Shown here in pieces: positions 8,839-16,689 of a DNA stretch of 31,000 nt. Under the pieces are notes generated by a model that made no database searches, was not told where the DNA came from, and was given only the letters and a program-made list of their open reading frames with translations. How positions within the stretch are numbered: the first letter of the stretch is position 1; the number at the start of each line of letters is the position of its first letter. The position numbers and the translations under genes were made by a program. The DNA comes from Mycolicibacterium malmesburyense. Its GTDB lineage: Bacteria; Actinomycetota; Actinomycetes; Mycobacteriales; Mycobacteriaceae. The DNA is taken from positions 1 through 31,000 of the forward strand of contig NZ_CVTB01000279.1 in assembly GCF_001050015.1 (NCBI RefSeq). Reading direction: 5' to 3'.

Positions 8839-8874
8839 CCGTCAGAGCCCATCGGAATAGACACGGAGACACCA

Positions 8875-9960
8875 ATGGCAACAATCACTTACCGCAACGC
8901 CACCTGCATCTACGAGGGCTCGGACAAGCTTGCGGTCGACTCGCTCAACCTCGACATCGCCGACGGGGAGTTCGTCGTGCTGGTCGGGCCGTCGGGGTCG
9001 GGTAAGAGCACCGCCTTGCGGATGCTGGCGGGGCTGGAGGACATCGACGAGGGTGCGATCGAGATCGGCGGCCGGGACATGACCGGTGTGCCGTCCAAGG
9101 ATCGCGACATCGCGATGGTGTTCCAGAACTACGCGCTCTACCCGAACAAGACCGTCGCCGAGAACATGGGTTTCGCGCTGAAGCTGCGCGGGGTGCCGTC
9201 GTCCGAGCGCCGCAAGAAGGTGGAGGAGGCGGCGAAGATCCTCGATCTGACCGAGTTCCTCGACCGCAAGCCCGCCAAGCTGTCGGGTGGTCAACGGCAA
9301 CGCGTGGCGATGGGCCGCGCGATCGTGCGCGAACCGCAGGTGTTCTGCATGGACGAGCCGCTGTCGAACCTGGACGCCAAGCTGCGGGTGCAGACCCGCA
9401 CGCAGATCGCCGCGCTGCAGCGACGGCTCGGCACCACGACGGTCTACGTCACCCACGATCAGGTCGAGGCCATGACGATGGGGGACCGGGTCGCGGTTCT
9501 GCGGTTCGGCAAGCTGCAGCAGTTCGCCTCGCCGAACGAGCTTTACGACCGGCCGGCCAACGCGTTCGTCGCCGGCTTCATCGGGTCACCGGCGATGAAT
9601 CTGGTGACGCTGCCGATCGCGGCCGACGGTGTGCGCGTCGGTGAGTCGACGCTGCCGATCGAGCGCGACCGACTGACCAAGTTGAGCGACGCGGGCATGT
9701 CGGAGGTCACGATCGGAATCCGGCCCGAACAACTCGAACTCACCGACACCGGCGGTGTGCCGGTCGTCGTCGATCTGGTCGAGGACCTCGGCAGCGAGGC
9801 CTACCTCTACACCCACGCGGGCTCGGGTTCGGGGGTGGAGTTGGTCGCGCGTTGCAATCCGCGTTCGGCGCCCAAGCTCGCGGAGTCGGTGCGGCTGCGC
9901 AAGCATCCGGACGGCTTCGTGCACCTGTTCCACCCGCAGACCGGCGAGCGCATCGACTGA
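8875..9960 (+). CDS. sugar ABC transporter ATP-binding protein, MsmK/UgpC-type
   Basis: 361 aa. Walker A GPSGSGKST is at 38-46, the signature LSGGQRQR at 136-143, Walker B VFCMDEP at 156-162 and the switch His in YVTHDQ at 194. A C-terminal TOBE-type regulatory domain follows (about 235-361), as in importer ATPases that serve carbohydrate systems. ATG at 8875 has a GGAGAC ribosome-binding site. It energises the two permeases and is the last gene of the rightward operon. It converges on a small secreted-protein gene with only 3 bp between stops, so transcription of the two probably overlaps. Confidence 0.95.
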   Translation: MATITYRNATCIYEGSDKLAVDSLNLDIADGEFVVLVGPSGSGKSTALRMLAGLEDIDEGAIEIGGRDMTGVPSKDRDIAMVFQNYALYPNKTVAENMGFALKLRGVPSSERRKKVEEAAKILDLTEFLDRKPAKLSGGQRQRVAMGRAIVREPQVFCMDEPLSNLDAKLRVQTRTQIAALQRRLGTTTVYVTHDQVEAMTMGDRVAVLRFGKLQQFASPNELYDRPANAFVAGFIGSPAMNLVTLPIAADGVRVGESTLPIERDRLTKLSDAGMSEVTIGIRPEQLELTDTGGVPVVVDLVEDLGSEAYLYTHAGSGSGVELVARCNPRSAPKLAESVRLRKHPDGFVHLFHPQTGERID

Positions 9961-9963
9961 GGT

Positions 9964-10191
9964 CTAGCCGACGACCGCTGGGTTGCTCGGGTCGATGCCG
10001 CTCGGCAGATTCGGATCGAACCCGGTTGGCGTGTGGGTGAACTCCTGATGCGCCATCGGCCGGCAGTTGTTGTCCATCGGCGTCTGATCGCCCGAGCAGT
10101 AGGGCACGAGATCCTGCGGATCCGCGGCGGCGTGCGGCGCCGCCAGCAGGCCCACGACCGCGACGAAAGCCGCCGCGAGGATTCTCGTCAC
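9964..10191 (-). CDS. small secreted mycobacterial protein of unknown function
   Basis: 75 aa from GTG 10191. The first 23 residues form a clear signal peptide (MTRILAAAFVAVVGLLAAP then HAAADP, AxA-type cleavage). The mature part, about 52 residues, has two Cys (YCSGDQTPMDNNC) that could form a disulfide and a Pro/Asn-rich C-terminus. I recognise no named family. There is no ribosome-binding site; instead a TANNNT -10 element ends 6 nt before the start, predicting a leaderless mRNA. It is divergent from ligD and convergent with the ATPase gene. Confidence 0.75.
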   Translation of the reverse strand: MTRILAAAFVAVVGLLAAPHAAADPQDLVPYCSGDQTPMDNNCRPMAHQEFTHTPTGFDPNLPSGIDPSNPAVVG

Positions 10192-10225
10192 GGATCCAAC
10201 GTAGCAGCGGGTATACGTTCACACT
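10192..10225. promoter_or_regulatory. symmetric divergent promoter giving two predicted leaderless mRNAs
   Basis: The 34 bp between the two GTG starts contain the inverted repeat AACGTA (10198-10203) / TACGTT (10214-10219). Each outward-facing arm reads TACGTT, a TANNNT -10 element, and ends exactly 6 nt before a GTG start (10191 leftward, 10226 rightward). Transcription would begin at or next to each start codon, a common arrangement in mycobacteria. No -35 match is claimed. Confidence 0.55.
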
Positions 10226-12511
10226 GTGGATCGATTCGGCCGGGTGAAGCTGACCAACCCGGACAAGGTGCTGTACCCGGCGACGGGCACCACCAAGGCC
10301 GAGGTGTTCGAGTACTACGTCGGCATCGCCGAGGCGATGGTCCCGCACATCGCGGGCCGCGCCGTCACCCGCAAGCGGTGGCCCAACGGCGTTGAGGAGC
10401 CGTCGTTCTTCGAGAAGCAACTCGCGTCGTCGGCACCGGACTGGTTGGAGCGCGCGTCCGTCACACACCGTTCCGGCACCACGACCTACCCGCTGATCGA
10501 CACCGCCGAGGGCCTCGCGTGGATCGCGCAGCAGGCCGCGCTCGAAGTGCACGTCCCGCAGTGGCGGTTCGTCCGCAAGGACGACGGGCCGCCGACTCCC
10601 GGGCCCGCGACCCGCATCGTCTTCGACCTCGACCCCGGCGAGGGCGTCAAGTTCCGCCAACTCTGCGAGGTCGCCCACGAGGTCCGAGCCCTCATCACCG
10701 ACATCGGGCTGACGCTGTTCCCGCTCACCAGCGGCAGCAAGGGGTTGCACCTGTACGTGCCGCTCGAGGAGCCGATCAGCTCGCAGGGTGCATCGGTGCT
10801 CGCGCGACGGGTCGCCCAGCAGCTCGAGAAGACCATGCCCAAGCAGGTGACCGCGACGATGACCAAGAGCGTGCGCACCGGCAAGGTCTTCGTCGACTGG
10901 AGCCAGAACAACGGCTCCAAGACGACGATTGCACCGTATTCGCTTCGCGGACGCGAACATCCGACGGTCGCCGCACCGCGCACCTGGGACGAGATCGCGG
11001 ACCCCAAGCTGCGCCACCTGAACTTCGACGAGGTGCTCGACCGGGTGCAGGAGATGGGCGATCTGCTCGCCCCGCTCGACGAGGCGGTACCGGTACCGGA
11101 TCGGCTGACCACCTACCGCAGCATGCGCGACGCGTCGAAAACCCCTGAGCCGGTGCCGAACAAGCCGCCCAAGACCGGAAACAACGACAAGTTCGTCATC
11201 CAGGAACACCACGCCCGCCGCCTGCACTACGACCTGAGGCTCGAACGCGACGGCGTCCTGGTGAGCTGGGCCGTGCCGAAGAACCTGCCTGATACCCCGT
11301 CCGTCAACCACCTCGCCGTCCACACCGAAGACCACCCGCTCGAGTACCTGACCTTCCACGGCGAGATCCCCAAAGGCGAGTACGGCGGCGGCAAGATGAT
11401 CATCTGGGACACCGGCACCTACGAGGCCGAGAAATTCAACGACGTGCCGCCCGACAGTTCGAAAGAGGGCGGCGAGGTCATCATCAACCTGCGCGGCAAG
11501 AAGATCGACGGTCGCTACGCGCTGATCCAGACCGACGGCAAGAATTGGCTCGCGCACCGGATGAAGGACCAGAAGCGGCCGCAGTCAGGCGATCTCGCAC
11601 CGATGTTGTCGACGGAGGGCTCCGTCGCGAAGCTCAAGGCGAGCCAGTGGGCGTTCGAGGGCAAGTGGGACGGCTATCGCGTGATCGTCGATGCGGATCG
11701 CGGCAGGCTGACCGTCAGGTCTCGGCGTGGCCGCGACGTCACCGGCGAGTTTCCCCAATTCGAGGCCGTGGCCGCCGATCTCGCCGACCACCACGTCATC
11801 CTCGACGGCGAGGCCGTCGCACTCGACGAGTCCGGGGTGCCGAGTTTTTCGGAGATGCAGAACCGGGCTCGGTCCACCCGGGTGGAGTTCTGGGCGTTCG
11901 ACATCCTTCACCTCGACGGGCGGTCGCTGCTGCGCGCGAAGTACTCCGACCGGCGTCAGCTGCTCGAAGCGCTGGCCGAGGGCGGCGGGCTGATAGTCCC
12001 GGATCCGCTGCCCGGCGACGGACCCGAGGCGATGGAGTTCGCCCGCAAGAAGCGGTGGGAGGGTGTGGTCGCGAAAAAGCGCGACTCGACCTATCAGCCC
12101 GGCCGGCGGTCGAAGGCCTGGATCAAGGACAAGGTTTGGAACACACAGGAAGTCGTGATCGGCGGGTGGCGGCAGGGTGAGGGCGGCCGCTCGAGCGGCA
12201 TCGGCTCGCTGATGCTCGGCATGCCGGCCAAGGGCGGACTCGAATTCGTCGGCCGCGTCGGAACCGGTTTCACCGACAAGGCGCTGGCCGAGCTCAAGAA
12301 GACCCTGGAGCCGCTCGAGACCGACGAGAGCCCGTTCAATGAGCGGCTTCCTCGCCCGGACGCGAAGGGCGTGACGTTCGTCCGACCCGAACTCGTCGGC
12401 GAGGTGCGCTACAGCGAGCGCACCTCGGACAACCGATTGCGCCAACCGAGTTGGCGAGGGTTGCGCCCCGACAAGGAGCCCGACGAGGTCAAATGGGAAT
12501 TATTGCAGTAA
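10226..12511 (+). CDS. ligD: ATP-dependent DNA ligase LigD (polymerase-phosphoesterase-ligase)
   Basis: 761 aa, the same domain order as mycobacterial LigD. The N-terminal primase-type polymerase (1 to about 290) has the metal-binding Asp pair D134/D136 in VFDLDPGEG. The 3'-phosphoesterase domain (about 315-455) starts with the His/Asp-rich motif HHARRLHYDLRLE at 328-340. The C-terminal ATP-dependent ligase (about 465-761) has nucleotidyl-accepting K480 in EGKWDGYR. With Ku it repairs double-strand breaks by gap filling, end trimming and sealing. All three catalytic motifs look intact. The start has a -10 element close by and is probably leaderless. A hairpin 28 bp after the stop may end the transcript. 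Confidence 0.97.
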   Translation: MDRFGRVKLTNPDKVLYPATGTTKAEVFEYYVGIAEAMVPHIAGRAVTRKRWPNGVEEPSFFEKQLASSAPDWLERASVTHRSGTTTYPLIDTAEGLAWIAQQAALEVHVPQWRFVRKDDGPPTPGPATRIVFDLDPGEGVKFRQLCEVAHEVRALITDIGLTLFPLTSGSKGLHLYVPLEEPISSQGASVLARRVAQQLEKTMPKQVTATMTKSVRTGKVFVDWSQNNGSKTTIAPYSLRGREHPTVAAPRTWDEIADPKLRHLNFDEVLDRVQEMGDLLAPLDEAVPVPDRLTTYRSMRDASKTPEPVPNKPPKTGNNDKFVIQEHHARRLHYDLRLERDGVLVSWAVPKNLPDTPSVNHLAVHTEDHPLEYLTFHGEIPKGEYGGGKMIIWDTGTYEAEKFNDVPPDSSKEGGEVIINLRGKKIDGRYALIQTDGKNWLAHRMKDQKRPQSGDLAPMLSTEGSVAKLKASQWAFEGKWDGYRVIVDADRGRLTVRSRRGRDVTGEFPQFEAVAADLADHHVILDGEAVALDESGVPSFSEMQNRARSTRVEFWAFDILHLDGRSLLRAKYSDRRQLLEALAEGGGLIVPDPLPGDGPEAMEFARKKRWEGVVAKKRDSTYQPGRRSKAWIKDKVWNTQEVVIGGWRQGEGGRSSGIGSLMLGMPAKGGLEFVGRVGTGFTDKALAELKKTLEPLETDESPFNERLPRPDAKGVTFVRPELVGEVRYSERTSDNRLRQPSWRGLRPDKEPDEVKWELLQ

Positions 12512-12539
12512 GTGCAACATTGCGTAGCCAGGTGAGGAC

Positions 12540-12561
12540 GCGGTGGGCGCGGGCTCACCGC
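12540..12561 (+). terminator. hairpin after ligD
   Basis: Stem GCGGTGGGC (12540-12548) pairs with GCTCACCGC (12553-12561) with one G-U pair and a 4-nt loop, followed by TTT. It lies 28 bp after the ligD stop and marks the boundary between the core genes and the recombinase island. The T-run is short, so efficiency is uncertain. Confidence 0.5.
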
Positions 12562-12622
12562 TTTGGAGGGTAGCAGCGGGGCCGTTATCTTTGCAGGTCC
12601 GTCGGGCGCGGCCAACCCTAAC

Positions 12623-12635
12623 GCATCAATGATGC
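12623..12635. promoter_or_regulatory. perfect palindrome upstream of the recombinase operon
   Basis: GCATCA-A-TGATGC is a perfect 6+1+6 inverted repeat ending 18 bp before the recombinase GTG. It overlaps a second palindrome, GATGCATC (12631-12638). Its position suggests an operator for the small XRE-type protein encoded in the same operon, or a recombinase binding arm. No clear -35/-10 pair was found here. Confidence 0.4.
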
Positions 12636-12653
12636 ATCTGATACAACAGACGA

Positions 12654-13769
12654 GTGACGAGTGACGTTCCCGGTTCTGCACTCCTGGTGTTGGCGGCCAA
12701 TGTGGTGCCCCTTGATGAAGAGGCAACGGTGTTCCGGGCGATGTTGGAAGGGTGGGCGCGACAGCAACGCAGTAGATTCTTCAGCGAGACGGGCACCATC
12801 GCCCCACGCCTCCGCCTGGCGAAGAGGTTCGCGTCGTTCACGGGGCTGTATCCGTGGCAGTGGAGCGCTGCGGAAGCTGAGGCGTGGATCAGTGATCTAC
12901 GGTCAGGGTCGGAACGGGTCGCCGTCTCTACGGCGCGAAACTATGCGACGGAGTTGCGATTGTTTTGTGAGTATCTCGTGGACCGCCGGTATGGATGGTC
13001 TGATATTTGTGCCGAGCGCTTCGGCCAGAGGCCCGAAGTTGTTTTCCACGAACACAACACGACGCCTCACGTTCTTGAGTATGAGGGCGACCCCCGGCGC
13101 CGTCCTCTGAGCTACGACGAGGTTCAAGCGCTTTTTGATGCGGCTGACACACGTGTCGATACCAAACGTGCCCAGGGCCGCAAGGGTGCGACGTCGGCGC
13201 TACGTGACTCCGCGATGCTCAAGTTTTGCTATGCCTATGGACTACGGCGAACTGAGTTATGCGGGATTGATCTCGTGGATCTCCGCGGCAATGCCAAGGC
13301 TCCCGAGTATGGCCAGTTTGGGCTGGTGTCGGTGCGTTGGGGCAAGGCCTCGAAGGGAAGTCCGCCAAAGCGGCGAAGTGTTCTGACAGTCCCTGAGATG
13401 GATTGGGTGGTCGAGGCGTTGGATCATTACCTGAGTGAAGTGCGTCCCACTTTGGTGCCGAAGACGTTCCCGGCGCTATGGGTAACTGAGCGGGTGAGCC
13501 GGCTCTCGCCGCGGGCCGTCAACGAGGCTTTCGTCACTGCGCGGGACCACGCCGGCTTGGACAAGTCGTTGGATCTACATTGTCTGCGTCACTCGTATGT
13601 GACCCACCTTATTGAGTTCGACTATCCGGAGCGTTTCGTTCAGGAGCAGGCCGGCCATAGTTTTGCATCGACAACTGCTGTCTATACGGGCGTTTCAAAC
13701 GACTACCGGAACCAGTTGCTGATGCGCTCCATGAGTAAACGTCTGGGCGAGAATTGGAGCGGAGCGTGA
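12654..13769 (+). CDS. tyrosine recombinase / integrase
   Basis: 371 aa. An N-terminal SAM-like core-binding domain (about 20-125) is followed by a catalytic domain (about 150-355) with the complete active site: R198 (YGLRRTEL), Lys in GKASKG (K231 or K234), H309 and R312 (HCLRH), H335 (QAGHSFAST) and nucleophile Y344 (TAVYTGVS). It should cut and rejoin DNA through a 3'-phosphotyrosine link. GTG at 12654 was taken as start; the first residues are not conserved and a later start is possible. The stop overlaps the GTG of the HTH gene by 4 nt. Third-position G+C is lower than in ligD, which fits horizontal acquisition. Its target site is unknown. Confidence 0.9.
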   Translation: MTSDVPGSALLVLAANVVPLDEEATVFRAMLEGWARQQRSRFFSETGTIAPRLRLAKRFASFTGLYPWQWSAAEAEAWISDLRSGSERVAVSTARNYATELRLFCEYLVDRRYGWSDICAERFGQRPEVVFHEHNTTPHVLEYEGDPRRRPLSYDEVQALFDAADTRVDTKRAQGRKGATSALRDSAMLKFCYAYGLRRTELCGIDLVDLRGNAKAPEYGQFGLVSVRWGKASKGSPPKRRSVLTVPEMDWVVEALDHYLSEVRPTLVPKTFPALWVTERVSRLSPRAVNEAFVTARDHAGLDKSLDLHCLRHSYVTHLIEFDYPERFVQEQAGHSFASTTAVYTGVSNDYRNQLLMRSMSKRLGENWSGA

Positions 13770-14086
13770 ACAAGAAGATGGGATACGAGTGGCATTTGCG
13801 ACGGAAAATGGCTGAGCACAACATGTTCCACACTTCGGATTTGGTTCCCCGATTGACCGAGCGTGGTGTCGTGTTGTCTCGGGAACAAGTGTACCGTCTG
13901 GCCGCCCAAGCGCCTCAGCGAATGAGTATGGATGTTCTAGTAGCACTGTGCGACATACTCGACTGCTCACCGAACGACCTGATAGAACCCATCGTCGTAA
14001 ACCAGCAGGAGCGCAAAGCTGCCGGTGGCAAATCGGGTAGGCCAGTGTCGAGGCGCACAAGTATTCGCCGTCCGGAATCCCTGTGA
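13766..14086 (+). CDS. small XRE/Cro-C1-type helix-turn-helix protein
   Basis: 106 aa from GTG 13766, which overlaps the recombinase stop as GTGA; ATGs upstream in frame lie inside the recombinase gene and are rejected. Residues 8-75 form a Cro/C1-type HTH of the short YozG-like class: an N-terminal WHLRRKMAEHNM helix, the recognition region LSREQVYRLAAQAPQRMSM and the terminal LVALCDILDCSPNDLIEP block. About 30 basic residues follow (RKAAGGKSGRPVSRRTSIRRP), suggesting extra DNA contact. It may repress its operon or act as an accessory protein in recombination, like TnpC of Tn554. The stop overlaps the next GTG by 4 nt. Confidence 0.82.
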   Translation: MNKKMGYEWHLRRKMAEHNMFHTSDLVPRLTERGVVLSREQVYRLAAQAPQRMSMDVLVALCDILDCSPNDLIEPIVVNQQERKAAGGKSGRPVSRRTSIRRPESL

Positions 14087-16302
14087 CTGCAAGGCGACCG
14101 CGCGTGCGTCGGATATATCCCGACACGATGACCGATGTGAAGGCCCGTCTCTTCGATCACCTTCGCGATCACATAGGCGCCGCCACCGATGAACACCTCA
14201 CCGAGCTGTTAAGGGCAGCGAACGCCTGGAGCCCGCAAGGTGCGCGGGTGCTCGATGAACACCTAAAGGCGCATCCGGACGCTTTCACTTCACCAGACGC
14301 GCATTGTCCGCGCGTTCTGGTTCGGCTCGCAGCGAGTATGCGTGCGGCTGGTCACCAAGTCGTACAGCCGATTTGCGCGCGGTGTGGTGAATCAGGGCTT
14401 GAACTTCCTCGGCTCGCGCCCGAGGGCCGTTGCTGCGAATGGTGTTTGACCCGAGAACGTTTGACAGCGTGCGGACGTTGCGGTCTGCCTGGGTTTCCCA
14501 CCGCTAGACGGGCGGAGGGCACTATTTGCCGCCGCTGCTATAACGAGGAGAAGGTGGAGGACTGCGCAGGTTGCGGCAAGCAGCGTCCGCCGAGTACCCG
14601 CAACGTTGAAGGTCGAGCGCTCTGCTGGGCATGTAATCCGCGACCTCAACGAGTGTGCAGCAATTGCGGACGCCTTGCGCAGGCGAAGGTCGGTAAACGT
14701 GGCGACGAATACCTCTGCCAGCGTTGTTATGAACGTCATCAGCATCCGAAGCGGCCTTGCGGCATTTGCGGCGCCGTGTCGATCATCGTGGTGAGGGGCC
14801 GTGGAGATGGCGAGGATCGTTGCCGTCGCTGCCGCGTTGAGCCCACACACCAGTGTTGGCATTGCGCTCAACTTCGCCCTGCGAAGGCGATGTGGCCGGT
14901 GGGGCCCGTGTGCCGACCATGTCACCGACGAGTCATGGCGAATCCAGCACCCTGCGCTCAATGCGGCCTCATCAAGGTATTGATCGGCCAGACCTCAGCA
15001 GGCGTTCGTATCTGCGGACCCTGTGCTGGGGTAGTAGTGGATTACGTTTGCGCCGATTGCGGCCGGCCAGGACTACAGTACTACGGCGGAACGTGCTTGC
15101 CATGCTCTGCGCGACGCCGCTCGCGCGAGTTGCTCTCGGGGCCAACAGGACTCAACGCCGAATTCTTGCCACTGATCGAAACCATCTCTGTGGAGAAGAA
15201 TGCGCGGTCATCACTCCGGTGGATGTCGCGACCCCGCCCTGCCGGCCTGCTTCGCCAACTGGCCGCTCTCGGCAGGGCGCCGACACACGCCGACCTAGAC
15301 CAGCTGCCACCGTCCAATTCCCTCCACCACCTGCGCCACATGATGGTGTACGCAGGTGTGCTGCCCAAGCGGGTAGAACCACTCGAACGAATCGAGCCGT
15401 GGCTTGCCTCCCTGTTGAGCACCTTGTCGGCGCACCAAGCGAAAGTCATCGGCCCATATTCGCAGTGGAGTGTGTTGCGTCAAGCACGCCGGCGCGCCGT
15501 CCGTCGGGCATACACCTTCGGCAGCGCCGAGCGCGATAGATCGAAAATCAACGCTGCCATTGGGCTTATGGAATGGCTTCAGGTACAACAGGTTCCGCTC
15601 CACGCGCTCAGCCAGTCTCGCCTCGAGGTTTGGCTTGAAGACAGTGGTTGTCGGGTTTCAGCAATTGTCGGATTCATTGCGTGGCTGAATAATCAGCGAA
15701 TCACTGACGCCTTGGAGGTCCATCAGCGACCACACCCGGAGCCTTCTCACTTTCCCGACTCGGAACAGCAATTGGGCACGATACAGGAACTACTGAGTGA
15801 AACGTGTTCGCTCGCTACGGAAGTGCGGGTAGCAGGCCTTCTGGTCCTTCTCTATGGCGTCACGGTCACCGGCATCTGCAGCTTGACGGTTGATGATCTG
15901 TCCGACGTGAACAGCAAGTCCTTCCTCGCGCTGGCAACGCATCCCGTCCTGCTCCCACCCACTGTCGCTGTCTTGATCACCAAACTTGCCATTGCGGCGC
16001 GCCCAAGTGTCTCCCGCCGCGATGGACCCCAATATCTTTTTCCAAGTCCCCAACGTATTGGGTCGCACATCTCCGCGGGATCGCTAACACGGCGGCTCAA
16101 CGAAGCCGGTATCTACGTCAGAGTCAACCGCAACGGGGCGCTGCTCACGTTGGCCCAGGACCTACCCGCACCTGTATTGGCCGAACTGCTTGGGCTTCAC
16201 ATCAGCACCGCCAGCCAGTGGTGCCGGATCGCGCAACGCGACTGGTCTCACTACTTGAGTGCCCGATCTGAAAAAGTGTCCACCACAACGGCTCGCGACT
16301 AG
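14083..16302 (+). CDS. zinc-ribbon array fused to a degenerate tyrosine-recombinase-like domain
   Basis: 739 aa. Residues 1-95 are a helical N-terminus. Residues 98-341 carry eight consecutive CxxC...CxxC pairs (16 knuckles), each spaced like a zinc ribbon. Residues about 455-545 resemble a core-binding SAM-like domain. Residues about 575-725 match the recombinase catalytic fold, but key residues are gone: the GLR arginine is Thr (YGVTVTGI, T594), the HxxR box is altered (about 680-683), the LGH histidine is Leu (LLGLHIST) and the tyrosine is Trp (W713). I therefore expect a DNA-binding, non-cleaving partner of the upstream recombinase. The start is a GTG overlapping the previous stop by 4 nt. 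I know no characterised homologue. Confidence 0.85.
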   Translation: MTARRPRVRRIYPDTMTDVKARLFDHLRDHIGAATDEHLTELLRAANAWSPQGARVLDEHLKAHPDAFTSPDAHCPRVLVRLAASMRAAGHQVVQPICARCGESGLELPRLAPEGRCCEWCLTRERLTACGRCGLPGFPTARRAEGTICRRCYNEEKVEDCAGCGKQRPPSTRNVEGRALCWACNPRPQRVCSNCGRLAQAKVGKRGDEYLCQRCYERHQHPKRPCGICGAVSIIVVRGRGDGEDRCRRCRVEPTHQCWHCAQLRPAKAMWPVGPVCRPCHRRVMANPAPCAQCGLIKVLIGQTSAGVRICGPCAGVVVDYVCADCGRPGLQYYGGTCLPCSARRRSRELLSGPTGLNAEFLPLIETISVEKNARSSLRWMSRPRPAGLLRQLAALGRAPTHADLDQLPPSNSLHHLRHMMVYAGVLPKRVEPLERIEPWLASLLSTLSAHQAKVIGPYSQWSVLRQARRRAVRRAYTFGSAERDRSKINAAIGLMEWLQVQQVPLHALSQSRLEVWLEDSGCRVSAIVGFIAWLNNQRITDALEVHQRPHPEPSHFPDSEQQLGTIQELLSETCSLATEVRVAGLLVLLYGVTVTGICSLTVDDLSDVNSKSFLALATHPVLLPPTVAVLITKLAIAARPSVSRRDGPQYLFPSPQRIGSHISAGSLTRRLNEAGIYVRVNRNGALLTLAQDLPAPVLAELLGLHISTASQWCRIAQRDWSHYLSARSEKVSTTTARD

Positions 16303-16689
16303 GAACGCCGGAATGCGCTGTGAACCGGGTTCTCTCTGCATCAGTTCCCGGATGGTCACGTACGCGACCTGTAGTTGATCGTTGTTCACGTGCTAAGAGA
16401 AGGCGATAGTCCCCCAGAATTACAGGCGGCAGGTTATGACGCTGAGCCCTGTCCACAGAACCAGTCCAATCTAGGAGTGGCCCGCTAGGGGCCGGTTGGT
16501 CGACAACGCGGAGCGGATGAGCGGCAGAACTAAACTCGGACCGTCGAGAAGACAGGCCGGTCGGCCATCGACTGAGAAACACAGCGAGTCAGTCACTTTC
16601 ACAGCTGAGGCATAGCTGGTGGCTATGGGACACCCACTTCGCATACCTAGGTTCGGAGTCGTCCAACAACGGCAACGAAAGGCAAATTG
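16303..16689. other. 387-bp intergenic region downstream of the recombinase trio, with clustered short inverted repeats
   Basis: No convincing gene. Base composition is lower in G+C than the flanking core sequence. Short inverted repeats cluster near its right end: GACTGA/TCAGTC (16570-16575 and 16589-16594), CAGCT/AGCTG (16602-16606 and 16614-16618) and CATAGC/GCTATG (16611-16616 and 16622-16627). It could contain the right end of the island and the promoter of the next gene. An AAAGG ribosome-binding site for that gene lies at 16678-16682. Confidence 0.5.

Larger units (their letters stand above)
12623..16302 (+). mobile_element. three-gene recombinase module (putative mobile island), ends not defined
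   Basis: Three genes joined by GTGA overlaps (tyrosine recombinase, HTH protein, zinc-ribbon pseudo-recombinase) sit between ligD and secreted-protein genes. Their codon use is visibly less G+C-rich at third positions than the flanks. Recombinase plus small DNA-binding protein plus a second, larger recombinase-like protein is the gene set of Tn554-type transposons (tnpA, tnpB, tnpC), although order and the third protein differ. No cargo gene, terminal inverted repeat or direct repeat was found by eye. Tn554-type elements also lack these, so absence does not argue against mobility. The given limits are only those of the genes and upstream palindrome. Confidence 0.5.

Noticed and set aside
9740..11557. 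605-codon minus-strand open frame opposite ligD
   Set aside because: It is antisense to an intact LigD with all catalytic motifs; long shadow frames are expected at this G+C content.
12654..16302. Interpretation as a prophage or classical integrative plasmid
   Set aside because: There is no tRNA target, replication, packaging or structural gene nearby; only the three recombination-type genes are present.
16162..16389. 75-codon minus-strand frame at the end of the zinc-ribbon gene, considered as a transposase remnant
   Set aside because: Most of it is antisense to the 739-aa gene and only about 30 residues lie outside; no transposase motif could be recognised.
12512..16689. Flanking direct repeats or terminal inverted repeats of an insertion element
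   Set aside because: By-eye comparison of the left (12512-12653) and right (16303-16689) flanks showed no shared repeat longer than short chance matches.
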